Origin: Gnetum montanum
Taxonomy: Eukaryota; Streptophyta; Gnetopsida; Gnetales; Gnetaceae
Reading direction: 5' to 3'
DNA: 20,439 bases
NCBI GenBank assembly: GCA_015680685.1
Contig: MNCI01008884.1
Location: 63,860 to 84,298 of the forward strand
Shown here: positions 10,383-19,350 of the stretch, in pieces
Numbering within the stretch: position 1 is the stretch's first letter
How the letters are laid out: each line of letters opens with the position of its first letter
Translations under genes and position numbers: made by a program
The notes under the pieces: model-generated
The model's database searches: none
The model's input: only the letters and a program-made list of their open reading frames with translations
Told to the model about the DNA's origin: nothing

Positions 10383-13206
10383 ATGGCACCAAAAGGAAAG
10401 CACTCGCAAGAGGGAGGACCATCCCAACTAAAGGATAAATGGCCAAGAACTTGAAGGAGCCAAGAACAACCCCAAGGATAGGAAAAAAAAGCCCATGCAA
10501 CAAGACCTCTTTAGGAGGAGCCCAAAGTGAAATCTATTATATAGATTCCTTATGTGGTCATAATAGAATGGTCCCACTAAGATGAGGCACCAGAGTCAAG
10601 ACCAAACCTTAAGGTCACCTTAAAGGACACTTGCCTTAGGCAACTTACATTCAAGGAGGTCCAAAAATCCATGCTTTAGGAGCTAACCTTTGGACCCTTC
10701 TTGGAGTTTGCTTCTCCATAAGTCAAAGCTCAACTGTAGAACTCTCCCATGTGGGCCATCATTAATTCCAATAGCAAGTGATACATGGGAGAGACATACC
10801 TTTTCTAGAGTAATAGGTAGGCTAGTTCCATAGTCAAAATCAAGGACATAATTTGTGTCCTACTTAGTGAAAGCAATCTTTGAGCCCCTTGGGTTGCTTG
10901 AAATTGGGGCCACTCTTGTAGAAATTTTGGCGTAGGTAGATCCAAGCATTAAGAAAGAATAGACAATCCAATGCTATGGAGTGGACCGTAAGGAGTTTGA
11001 TGTGCTCACCACAGTGGAATGAGCATATTTCAAAATTATGGCCTTTCATCTCAATCCAACAATATGGCCTAGCAAAGTCACAACCTTCTTCACCTATGTG
11101 TGTATCATTCTAAGTGAAAGATTCCCTATCAGCCTTCCATAATTAATCTATCTAGAGATAGAAAAATACTTCGAGGAGAATGAACATGGAAGGAAGGCAC
11201 TCTCCTTACCATGCCTGATCAGAAAATTATGCAAAAGGAAAGGCATAGCTCGCTACACCAATGATGTAGTCTGTTGTGCTTCAATCACTTCTTGGGCAAA
11301 GATGATGAAGGAAAAATTACCTACAAAGGTGATCCAAAAAGAGGAGTAGCAATCACCACCTCTACCACCCACTCATGAAACAACGCTAAAGACCTACGTT
11401 GCCATTAAGCGCATGTGTGAACTCCATGAGTAGCTCTTGCAACAACAATAGTAGTAAGTAGGAACAAGTGATGGTGATCCATTTGTGTACTGATTTGCCA
11501 TAAGCCACCTCAATGAAGTGGCTTGAATCGTAAGATAGATGAAGGATGAGATGTTAATATTTTCTACCCAATGCATGTAAGTACTTGCAAGTTCAAATCC
11601 AAGTGCTTGAGAGGTAACAATGTCCCTCTCGCAGTAATAGAAATTTCTAGACATCTCTGGGACATCATTACCTTTCTGATGCATTTGAAGGAGGATGAGA
11701 GGGCTATTATCTTGGTGATGCAACACCAAGGGTAGGAGATGGTAGCTGATAGAGTGGACCAAGTGCTCAATGTGCCTATTTCATCTATGCTAGACATTTG
11801 TACACTCAGAGATGTGTAAACATCTACAGGCACTATTAGAAGAAGATTAAGTGCAGCCCAACATGAGGAATTGCTAGACTAACTAGTGGAAATTGAGAAA
11901 CTAATTCTGGATGTCTTTGACCTTCTAAATACCATCACTACTACCCAATTGAAGCTACTTGAGGCAAATGGAAAATCCATCATCATGGAGGGATAACTTG
12001 AAATAGTTAGAGTAGAAAATCAATGCTTGGCTACAAAAGTTGTTGAACTAAGAGCCCATTAAATAATTACATGAGATGAAGCTTTGTAACAACTTTAGGG
12101 CAAACTCAAAAAGGCTAAGTACACTAAGGCATTAATAGTCTTTGACCAATCCTTAAACAATGTCACAATGCACAACATTTAGAAGGACTTGGTCTATACT
12201 CACTAGGAGAATGAAGCCCTTACCATAGAAAATCATCACCTGCTGAATGTTGATGCATAAAAATAATAGATGTCTAACTCCATCCATTAATAATAAGAGT
12301 ATCTTTCTAGGGTGAACATTGAATTAAGGAGGTTGGCAGTGCAGGACAGAAACCTCTTGATGGAGGAGGTCTATGCCTTGTGCTAGAATTTTTCAATAGA
12401 AATTACTATCTAGAAGAATAAGGCCTTCAAATTTGAGAGGGTTAAGAACCATTACAGAGACTAGGTGGAAATGTAGAAAGAAATTAATGAGAAGAACATT
12501 CAACTAACAAAGGAAAAGGTTAATGAGGCCCTCCAATATCTCCAGCAATGAGGTGATGTTTAAAATCCTATCTTTGATGGGTTGAACAAATACAACAAAC
12601 CCTAAATTTGCATGAAGGAGTAGCAGGTCGAGGAAACGATAGAATACATGGACCTTAACAACCTCCAATATGCAAACTTGGCAATGCTAATTATCAAAAG
12701 TTTGTGGTTAGACTTGGAGAAGTTTATGGTCAAAGTTGAAGAAGCATGTAGAGTTCAAATACTACAAAGAGACCATGCAAAAGCTTGAGGTTGCCAATGT
12801 TGAACTCAACATTCTTAGGGAGTGATTCACAAATTAGAGATCAATTGTTAAGAACCTAACTAAGAAATTGAAAGGCTACTAGGAGCTACAAAATGCACTT
12901 AGGGCATTCAACATTGAATGTAAATAGTTCATTTCCTAGTTTGTTAATGTGAGGGAGTTGTTCCCTACAATGCCCTATCCGTGAGATGTTCTCATTTTGG
13001 TCCATCTTGGTGAAGTGATGTGGATTGTGAATGATCCTTGGAGTAAGGAGGAGAAGATGAAGGCATTGTTGGATACATTCCATCTTCTACCAAAAGTTGC
13101 AACTACAATAGAACAACCATAACCATCACCTCAACAACCACATGCACCCAAAGCAAGAGAAGGTCCTTCAAAACCTTGGGAGCCTCCACTTCCTTGGACT
13201 ATCTAA
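10383..13206 (+). pseudogene. extra ORF after pol: decayed coiled-coil protein with plant-transposon-like domain
   Basis: A coding-like path of about 940 codons starts at the ATG at 10383 (MAPKGKHSQEGG, frame 3). It shifts to frame 1 near 10850, to frame 3 near 11600, and back to frame 1 near 12785. It ends at TAA 13204-13206. The middle part (about 10853-11270) includes VSYLVKAIFEPLG, TTFFTYVCIILSERFPISLP and SLPCLIRKLCKRKGI. It resembles the 'putative plant transposon protein' domain often found in plant retroelement-linked ORFs (Pfam PF20167, recalled and not searched). About 11850-12900 is rich in Leu, Glu and Lys with heptad-like spacing, consistent with long coiled coils. The tail (about 13110-13200) is Pro/Gln-rich. 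No signal peptide or membrane segment is visible, so it is not an obvious envelope protein despite its env-like position. Stops are numerous. Function unknown. Confidence 0.65.
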
Positions 13207-13451
13207 TTTCCATCATTGTCTTCAAGTTGTATGAGGAGTTTTGTTGTTATTTTTTATGATGGTGTTCAATTTTATTGTCCAGAACATCAATTTTTATAAT
13301 GATTATAAATTCATATACTTGGGCACTCAATTTTTGTCATGTTTATTTTGTGTGTCTATAGTTAATAATCTCATAACTTTCCAAAATTTTGTAAATAACT
13401 TGTTCCTCCTTTGTTAACTTGAGGATGAGTTTTCATTCAATCATGGGGGTA
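13207..13451 (+). other. 3' non-coding end of element B with polypurine-like tract
   Basis: AT-rich non-coding sequence leads to gaggatgagttttcattcaa and tgggggta (13444-13451), directly before LTR2. The last 100 bases align with 840-908 of element A, apart from a gap of about 20 bases. Confidence 0.7.
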
Positions 13452-14225
13452 TGATGAATTATGTCATTAGGCCATGTCAATGAGATGCTATTAACACAAC
13501 CCCATCGATGGGATCCCATTGACATGATCCCATCAATGTAGGGTTTGCTATGTTAATGTGTACTTGTTGACATGGCATCCTACCATCACCTATAAATCTG
13601 CATCTACCTACTACATTTATGGCAAAGTTTCAATTAGTTGTAGTGAAGCTCTTATAGTTTTTCCTTCCAAAAGTTAGAATATTTATGATCAAACCTTGCA
13701 ACACTTGGAATATATTAATTTTTTTCTTATGCATTTATTATTGATGCACTTTACTTTAATGAATTTTAATTAAGTTATTAATATTGATTAAATAATGAAC
13801 ATAAGTACGACCATTTCAAGCATACGCTTAATGCTTGGTAATCCTAGTAGTGCTTAACACTTGGTAACCTAGTAGTGCTATAACATGTTTAGGATGTGTA
13901 TGGAAAGTGGGAACATATGCTTATGTTAGGATTACTTAAATATTATTTAGTTATTAGATTAATCAATAATTTAATTACTTTATTCTTATTCTTAGGTGAC
14001 TTAGACCATAAAAGATAAAATGATAAAAATCATATGCCTTAGTTACACTTAACCATATACTTGCACTTCACAAGTGGAACTCTGAAGGCAACAATTGCAA
14101 CAATTAGATTGACTTCCTAGAACCCAATGTAATTAGAGAAGTAAAGTCTATGAAATTTAATCGAATCACTTAGTGGATGCTAGTGATTTGTATGGTTGGG
14201 CATAGGGTATACTCATTGCTCATCA
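13452..14225 (+). repeat. LTR2, 3' long terminal repeat of element B
   Basis: It starts TGATGA after the polypurine-like tract and ends TCATCA. From about 13680 onward it aligns with LTR1 along its length, at roughly 80 percent identity by eye, so the element is old. It is 774 bases long. A stretch of about 100 bases present in LTR1 and LTR3 (the ctttattcaagcact region) is missing between gttagaatat and ttatgatc near 13675-13686. The U3 has catcgatggga/tcccat palindromes (13502-13540) and a TATA box at 13591-13597. The GATATC array of LTR1 is absent. Confidence 0.9.
13591..13597 (+). promoter_or_regulatory. TATA box of LTR2
   Basis: TATAAAT lies 139 bases from the LTR start, downstream of the palindromic U3 block, at the place corresponding to 991-998 in LTR1. 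Confidence 0.65.
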
Positions 14226-14757
14226 ACCACTCTTTTATTTTACTATTGTATAATAAAATATACCTTTGAGGAAAGTTTGAGTAAAATTAGTTTCAAAGAT
14301 TTCTTTAATGACTAAGGAGAAATAAATATGTTTTCCTAAGGTCTCATAGAAACCTATTGTTGATTCAAATGATTTCCAAATAGTACCTCATAATAAAAAA
14401 CATTAAGGAACTCTATCTATTAGTAATTACATGTCAAATCTTCAAAATGGATAGCATCTTTAAGATATTATAGCTACTAATAATTTGTTTATAGCTATTG
14501 GTTAAGATATGGAGATAATTTCTTTTGATAATGTTAATTCTATTAACAAGTTAGGGGCCTTCTCCCCCTCCACTTAATGTTAAATTGTTTCATGGAATAT
14601 TTAATTTCCTACGCTAGAGGGGCTATTTTTTAGGATTGGTTATAAGGATGAAAGCTTGAAAAGGTATAACCAAAATCATAAGGTCATTTTGTTTTGTTGA
14701 TTTGGAGTTTCTCTACTCTATAGTACTCTAATTTTGTACTTTCAATTTTTATTTTTA
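14226..14757 (+). other. flank of element B with an unidentified decayed reading frame
   Basis: Sequence outside the LTR. One plus-strand frame is coding-like between scattered stops near 14430-14570 (for example NNLFIAIG and MEIISFDNVNSINKLGAFSP). I do not recognise the family. It could be a fragment of a host gene or of another element, or chance. Confidence 0.25.
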
Positions 14758-14771
14758 GTGTGTGTGTGTGT
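14758..14771. repeat. (GT)7 microsatellite
   Basis: Seven perfect GT units, followed by tatattt. Confidence 0.9.
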
Positions 14772-14800
14772 ATATTTATAGGGGTCCAACACCTACCTTT

Positions 14801-14995
14801 CCATAATGAGAAAAGGAATGATTAATGAGTGTTAGCCTAGTGGAAAGACTCTTGATTTGAAAGCAAAAAGTCATGGGTTTAATTTTGGGAGGCAATATTG
14901 AGTTATAAAGTTCTAATTGGACTATATATTTTTAGGTGTACCTATATTACAAATATTTCAAGGTTATAATATCCTCCATAATGTGGAAAGGAATA
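14801..14995 (+). mobile_element. tRNA-derived SINE, copy 1, with target-site duplication
   Basis: The insert (14821-14975) has a pol III A box-like TAGCCTAGTGG (14833-14843) and a B box-like GGTTTAATTTT (14876-14886) 43 bases later, so its head derives from a tRNA. It is flanked by a direct repeat, ccataatgagaaaaggaatg (14801-14820) and ccataatgtggaaaggaata (14976-14995), 17 of 20 matching. That is the long target-site duplication expected for LINE-mobilised retroposons. The body (about 14850-14970) aligns with the insert on the minus strand at 18303-18472, and both end in a CCTCC block. There is no poly(A) tail. A and B boxes are decayed, so it is old. Confidence 0.8.
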
Positions 14996-15115
14996 AAGGA
15001 ATTTTTTTATAACTTTGTATAGAGGAGATGCAAAAATAGGGTGAGGATCGCTACCAAATTCTATCACACTTATGGATACTCACTACATTGTCAAGTAATA
15101 GGGTCCTCGTGCACG
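14996..15115. other. unassigned sequence
   Basis: AT-rich sequence between the SINE and the (CT)n run. I see no gene or repeat signature here. Confidence 0.3.
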
Positions 15116-15159
15116 CTCTCTCTCTCTCTCTCTCTCTTATTTTTTTGAAAAAAAAAAAA
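15116..15159. repeat. (CT)11 microsatellite followed by A12
   Basis: Eleven CT units (15116-15137), then a T-rich link and twelve A (15148-15159). A simple-sequence repeat; no function is visible. Confidence 0.9.
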
Positions 15160-15169
15160 TTTGCTCATG

Positions 15170-15480
15170 ATGCACTTCATCTTTAAGGTAGGAATTCCAT
15201 CACAAGTTTGGCCGATTAGCTATACTAACAATGAATAGGATCCTTATGAAAACTTTGCTCATGGTGTAGTTCAATACTTGTAAACATGCCTTTTATTTAC
15301 ACTAGGTGGCATTTTAATAGGTCTCTTGCATGGCTAAGGATTCTTAGATGGAGAGGAACTCACTTTGCCTTGTTGCTCATGAGACACCCATGGATCATCA
15401 CACTTGAGAGTATTGGTAAAAGGGAAAGTAAAAAGAATTTTCTAAGATCAACTAGCAATCATTACTAACTAGTCTCTTGA
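15170..15480 (+). other. possible decayed coding fragment, not identified
   Basis: One plus-strand frame reads VGIPSQVWPISYTNNE, stop, DPYENFAHGVVQYL, stop, then LLFTLGGILIGLLHG. That is protein-like, but I cannot place it in a family. An overlapping frame (15286-15468) is open but has a less natural composition. It could be an exon remnant of a host gene. The call is weak. Confidence 0.25.
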
Positions 15481-15524
15481 TTTCATATATCCTCAATTCA
15501 TATGATCATGATAAGTTTTTTTTT

Positions 15525-15690
15525 AGTAGATCTAATTTTTTTAAAAAAATCTTATTTCTTTTCAATGGATTTAATGTTTCTTCAATGAATCTAATATTTT
15601 TAGTAGATCTAATATTTCTTTAGTGAATCTAATCTTTTTTTAGTGAATCTTATTTTTCTCTCTTTAATTTTTTTTCAAATGAATCTAATT
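15525..15690 (+). repeat. minisatellite, about 19-20 bp period
   Basis: Units like agtgaatctaatattt start near 15525, 15544, 15563, 15583, 15602, 15622, 15642 and 15677. Most steps are 19-20 bases. Each unit is a short (a/g)gaatctaat core plus a T run. About eight diverged units are visible. Confidence 0.7.
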
Positions 15691-15739
15691 TTTCTAAAAT
15701 TCTCCTATGCAGGATTTTATATTATTCCCAACTTTTTCA

Positions 15740-16345
15740 ACCAATAGTAAAATTTCTTCTTGTTTTATCAATGCAAAAGTTTTTGTTAATTCTCAAAATG
15801 CAAATTTACAAGTTGGTAAGAAAAAAGTTGTGACACCTTTTTCTAGTGATGTTGATGCAACTAAGACACCTGATTTTGTTCTTCCTAATGGTGTATATGA
15901 GTCACTAGTTGTTGAACTTTCATCACAATATGTGTTCATTTAAATTTTGGGTTACTTACCTTGTAATCAAAGTTTCACTTCACAGTTAAATGATATGGTG
16001 AAAAAAATGACATCCAATTCCTTTGTAAGTGTTAATCATTCATAAGTGGGTTTCCATCTTCTTTAACTAATGTCAAAATTTCTTGTTTTATTAATGCAAA
16101 TTTTTTTGTTAATTCTCAAAATTCAAATTTACAAGCTAGTAAGAAAAAATTGTGACACATTTTTCTAGTGATATTGATGCAACTAACCTAATTTTTTTCT
16201 TCCTAATAATGTATATGAGTCATTTTTTGCTGAAATTTTGTTACAATATGTTGCTTTATAATCAAAGTTTTGTTTTGCAGTTAAATAATGTAATGAAAAA
16301 AACATGACATCCAAGTCCTTCATAAATGTTGATCATTTTTAAGAG
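15740..16345 (+). repeat. 323-bp tandem duplication with a decayed reading frame
   Basis: Copy 1 starts near 15740 and copy 2 near 16063, offset 323 bases. Blocks such as gttttatcaatgcaaa (15762, 16085), ttgttaattctcaaaa, tctagtgat(g/a)ttgatgcaac and cagttaaat(g/a)at recur in the same order. Copy 1 has an open frame (15707-15943; SCFINAKVFVNSQNANLQVG, then DVDATKTPDFVLPNGVYESL) that copy 2 has lost. The frame is preceded by a pyrimidine-rich tract and tatgcag, which resembles a splice acceptor. No protein family is recognised. Confidence 0.75.
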
Positions 16346-16379
16346 GGCTCCAAATTTTGATGTCCTATTTAAAGAATAT

Positions 16380-17175
16380 GCTAAATTTTTTGTTAAGCTA
16401 TATAATCTTCTATTTTTTTTCTAGAAAGCTAAGAAGAAAATTGGTACGCTTCTTGATCCCATTAAGAATATGAAGTTTATTTCTACAACTTTTGATCTTT
16501 GTAAACTTTTTTTGTTGAAATCAATTTTCTTAATTGTAAAAAGAAATTGGTATTACAAACATGAGAAAAGACTTTAATTTAGCCAATTTAATATTATAAT
16601 CTTCCTAATTCTTTCAAATTTTACCATCATCAGGGACAATTATTTAGTACTTATCCTTTTCTACTTAAGAAAACAAATGTTGAAGAAAAGAAAAAATGTG
16701 TGGAAGTTAAAGAGAGAAAAAAAATAACATGAAGTTGAAGATATGAAAAGTCTTATTAATTTCAATAATAAAAATGATCAAATGATGATAATAAATCTAG
16801 AAAAGATAGAATATTTTATGTATATTATTACTTATACCAAAAAAAGTATTAAGAAGCTCAAATATATAACTTGTAAGGTAAATGTTTCCTTATATGATAA
16901 GAATACTATTATCTCAAAGGTTAAAACTAGTTTTGACAAGGGTGTTATAGTTGATTGTAAATATTCTTGACAAAAGATCAATGACAAAATACAAGGTGAA
17001 GATCTTCCACAAGTGGTATGGCTTTATTACTTTGTAACAAATATTGGTATTAACCCACAACTCTCTATGTTGAATTCTTTTACTATGTAAGTTCAAGCAA
17101 GGATGTTGAAAAGTGATGGAAATTTTGTTAGTTAAAAGACCTTTCTCCCTACTAACAATTAATTTTTTCACTTAT
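16380..17175 (+). other. unidentified decayed coding-like region
   Basis: A plus-strand frame with few stops spans most of this stretch. It includes KKIGTLLDPIKNMKFISTTF near 16435, an open part at 16743-16970 (Lys/Ile-rich), and after one TGA the stretch KIQGEDLPQVVWLYYFVTN near 16990. The composition is AT-driven, so chance cannot be excluded, but the last segment looks like real protein. I do not recognise the family. The minus-strand frame at 16914-17171 overlaps it and looks less natural. Confidence 0.3.
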
Positions 17176-17348
17176 TTTTTAAAAAGATCAATTGTAAGGT
17201 AGACATCCTAAAATTAGAAACTTTTTTCTTTACATATTTTTTTATGATGTACTCTCAGTTTTCTTTGCTCATTATTAATTTTTTTTTCACACCTTTCCTC
17301 CCACATGATCATGGTAACAACATGATAAGAAAGTATCAATCACTCTCT
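17176..17348. other. unassigned AT-rich sequence
   Basis: T-rich sequence with no gene, repeat or RNA signature that I can see. Confidence 0.3.
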
Positions 17349-17473
17349 CCATAATCCAACATGGACCATTTCTCAATTTGTGTGTGTCATGCTTGCATAG
17401 GGGCCATGATAGTCTTCTCACCATCATTTCAATTTTACTGGGTGTCTATGAAGAAGCACCATAATTCAACATG
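17349..17473 (-). pseudogene. U6 snRNA retropseudogene with target-site duplication
   Basis: Read on the minus strand, 17458 down to 17363 is a full-length relative of U6 spliceosomal snRNA. It includes AAAATTG (about 17427-17433), ATGGCCCCT..GCAA..ATGACAC, and CACAAATTGAGAAATGGTCC at the 3' end. Differences from plant U6 are mostly C-to-T and G-to-A, with a disturbed region around 17418-17424. The copy is bracketed by ccataatccaacatg (17349-17363) and ccataattcaacatg (17459-17473), 14 of 15 matching, which is a target-site duplication. So the RNA was reverse transcribed and inserted, and this is not a working U6 gene. No T-run terminator and no poly(A) tail follow it. Confidence 0.85.
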
Positions 17474-17844
17474 ACTAATAAACTATTACTCTTAGGATAT
17501 CTTGGATGGGATCCTAAAATTATTTAAAATACATTAAATAAATTATTATTTATATAAAAACATAGGTAATAAAATGTAGAATAAGCAAATCAAGATATCA
17601 TAAAATGTACATCATTAAATGGTATTATGGTGATCCAAAACTTAGCTACTCTAAGGATCATTTTGATTATTGTAATTATATTAAAACATAAAATTACATA
17701 AAAGGTAGGTACAAAAGTTATGTTAAAATAGACATAGAATACTATGGAAATGCAAGAAAAGTATGCACATGCAACTGCATACACATGAAATGCATAAAAT
17801 AATAATAGAAAGAAAGCAAAAATCACTGTAAGGATCCACTAGGT
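17474..17844. other. AT-rich spacer, probably 3' of the minus-strand gypsy pol
   Basis: This lies just downstream (minus-strand sense) of the integrase end. The open minus-strand frame at 17590-17826 is very hydrophobic but low in complexity and has no family resemblance, so I do not call it a gene. No LTR could be recognised. Confidence 0.35.
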
Positions 17845-19350
17845 GTTCACAAGGGGTATCAAAGTAAAATTTTTTAAATGAAAAGCATTGAAATTTCTAT
17901 ATAATTTGTTTCCTTGTAAATCTACAATCTTGAAAACATTTGTTCTAATGACATCGATAATTAGATAGGGACTTGATCATATGGGAGAAAACTTAGTTTG
18001 TGGGCTCATCTAACTAGATGTTATATCTCTTTTAAGGATTAAATCACCTTCTTTGAAGACTTTTGCTGTGAATTTTTTGTCAAATCATCTTTTGATTAAA
18101 TTTTAATGATTAAAAAAATTTTAATGACTTTCAATATTTTGAGCTCTAAATTTCAAATGTCACAAGATTGTAAAATTAAATGCTCATCTATTGGAAAATC
18201 ATCTAAGAAAAATTGGTATGTTGGGATTTGTGGATTTATCAATAAGATAGGCTTTTGTTCATATACTAGATTGTATGGTGTGGTCTTGATTGACTCTTTA
18301 TAGGAGGGGTGTTGGAACCTAGAAATAATAGTAATATAGGTACATCCCAAGATATATAGTCTAGTTAGAACTTTATAATTCAACATTACCTAATAAAATC
18401 AAACCCATGAATTAGAGTTTTCAAATCATGAGCCTTTCAATTAGGGTACTGGAATCAAATCCATTGAATAATCTTGATTGATTCTTTATAACAAATTTTA
18501 TCAACTCATATTACCTACTTTAAAAGTTCATGCCATGTGCAAGGATTCTAAGCTATCATCTTCTTAATCTCATTTAATATAATATTATTAGATTATTTTG
18601 TTAAATCATTACTTGGGAAAATATTTAGTTAAAGACTTAATAAAATGGTTATGTTTCCTAGATCAATTTAAAAACTCTATAGAAACAAAAGCAAGATCAT
18701 TATTAACTATGAAAGTGGAAGGGTATCTATATCTAGAGATTATATTATTTTCTAAGATTTGGATGACTTCATAAGATGTCATGGTTTTAGTAGCTTTGGC
18801 TTCTAATAAAACTGTGTAATAACTAGTGGCCATTACAATAAATTTATGTTATGGAGATGATGATGGGTCAATCACTCCTATAAAATCTAAAGCCCATTAT
18901 ACAAAGGTTCTAATCCCTATGATGGGTTCTAAAGAAGTAAAGCTCTTTAGATCTCTTTCTTTAAATAATTGGCATTACAAATAGATTTTAGTGAGATTAT
19001 AAACATTCATAATCATCGTACAATGATAGTAACCAACTCTCACAATCTTATCAACTAATGAGCAATATTCTACATGGTCTTCTTCATGTAGTTACTTTAA
19101 AGTATCATTGGTGTGATTTTGATCAAGATATTTTAGATATATTTCTTCAAAATTTTTTCTAAATAAACCATCATATATTAATGAAAATTTAGAACATTAT
19201 AAAAGTAAAAGATTCTTTTATATTTAGGTAGGTTTGAAGGGAAATAATGAAAAGTGAGATAAAATTTGATGTCTACATACCATGGGTTGTGTAATCGATT
19301 AGAAGCAAATGAAATGTTATTTTCTTCTTTTGGTATGATGTCATAAATAA
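17845..19350 (-). pseudogene. pol: minus-strand Ty3/gypsy pol remnant (end of RNase H, integrase), Tat-like
   Basis: On the minus strand, from right to left: a linker NPWYVDIKFYL (about 19260-19300), then DKIVRVGYYHCTM (about 19020-19060) at the place of the HHCC region. WALDFIGVIDPSSS (about 18860-18895) carries the first catalytic Asp. NNIISRYRYPSTFIVNNDLAF (about 18685-18750) covers the place of the second. KYFPK and then NEIKKMIA and CTWHELLK follow. After a SINE insertion the gene resumes with TTPYNLVYEQKPIL (near 18240-18284). A C-terminal part ends with EGDLILKR and VDLQGNKLYRNFNAFHLKNF (to about 17860). The WALDFIG and PWY.DI features suggest the Tat lineage. Stops and frameshifts are frequent and the second Asp is not intact. 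Confidence 0.8.
18285..18490 (-). mobile_element. tRNA-derived SINE, copy 2, inserted in the integrase remnant
   Basis: The insert (18303-18472, read on the minus strand) aligns with the SINE at 14821-14975. Shared blocks include tcatgggttt, gaattataaagttctaa, gactatatat and gtacctatatta, and the same CCTCC 3' end. It is flanked by cttgattgactctttata (18285-18302) and cttgattgattctttata (18473-18490), 17 of 18 matching. That target-site duplication repeats the integrase codons for YKESIK on both sides, so the insertion point in the host gene is exact. The A box is no longer readable; the B box (gggtttgatttta) partly is. Confidence 0.88.

Larger units (their letters stand above)
909..14225 (+). 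mobile_element. Athila-like Ty3/gypsy LTR retrotransposon (element B), decayed
   Basis: The unit has an LTR at each end (TGATGA...TCATCA), a tRNA-Asp primer-binding site after the left LTR, gag, then pol in the order protease, RT, RNase H, integrase, and a polypurine-like tract before the right LTR. RNase H-before-integrase order and integrase upstream of the 3' spacer are typical of Ty3/gypsy. The tRNA-Asp primer and the RT/integrase sequence style point to the Athila lineage. All reading frames are broken by many stops and several frameshifts, so the element is dead. No target-site duplication can be seen, because the left LTR abuts internal sequence of another element. At about 13.3 kb it is long, mainly because of an extra ORF module after pol. 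Confidence 0.88.

Noticed and set aside
11394-11833. Two overlapping open frames on the minus strand
   Set aside because: They are antisense shadows of the extra ORF, whose plus-strand reading is protein-like through the same stretch.
10383-13206. Envelope-like gene, as expected after pol in Athila elements
   Set aside because: No signal peptide, membrane segment or surface-protein feature can be seen; the sequence is coiled-coil-rich and soluble in character.
14831-14890. A true tRNA gene, suggested by A-box and B-box-like sequences
   Set aside because: No cloverleaf can be formed, the B box is mutated, and the segment lies inside a retroposon with target-site duplication.
17474-17520. Possible U6 promoter (a TATA-like tttatta and an atcccatcc resembling the plant snRNA upstream element) next to the U6 copy
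   Set aside because: The match to the upstream element is partial, and the target-site duplication at 17459-17473 separates the U6 copy from this sequence, so the sequence predates the insertion.
17590-17826. Hydrophobic minus-strand frame of 78 codons that could be a small membrane protein
   Set aside because: It is AT-driven low-complexity sequence downstream of a dead integrase, with no motif and no context for a gene.
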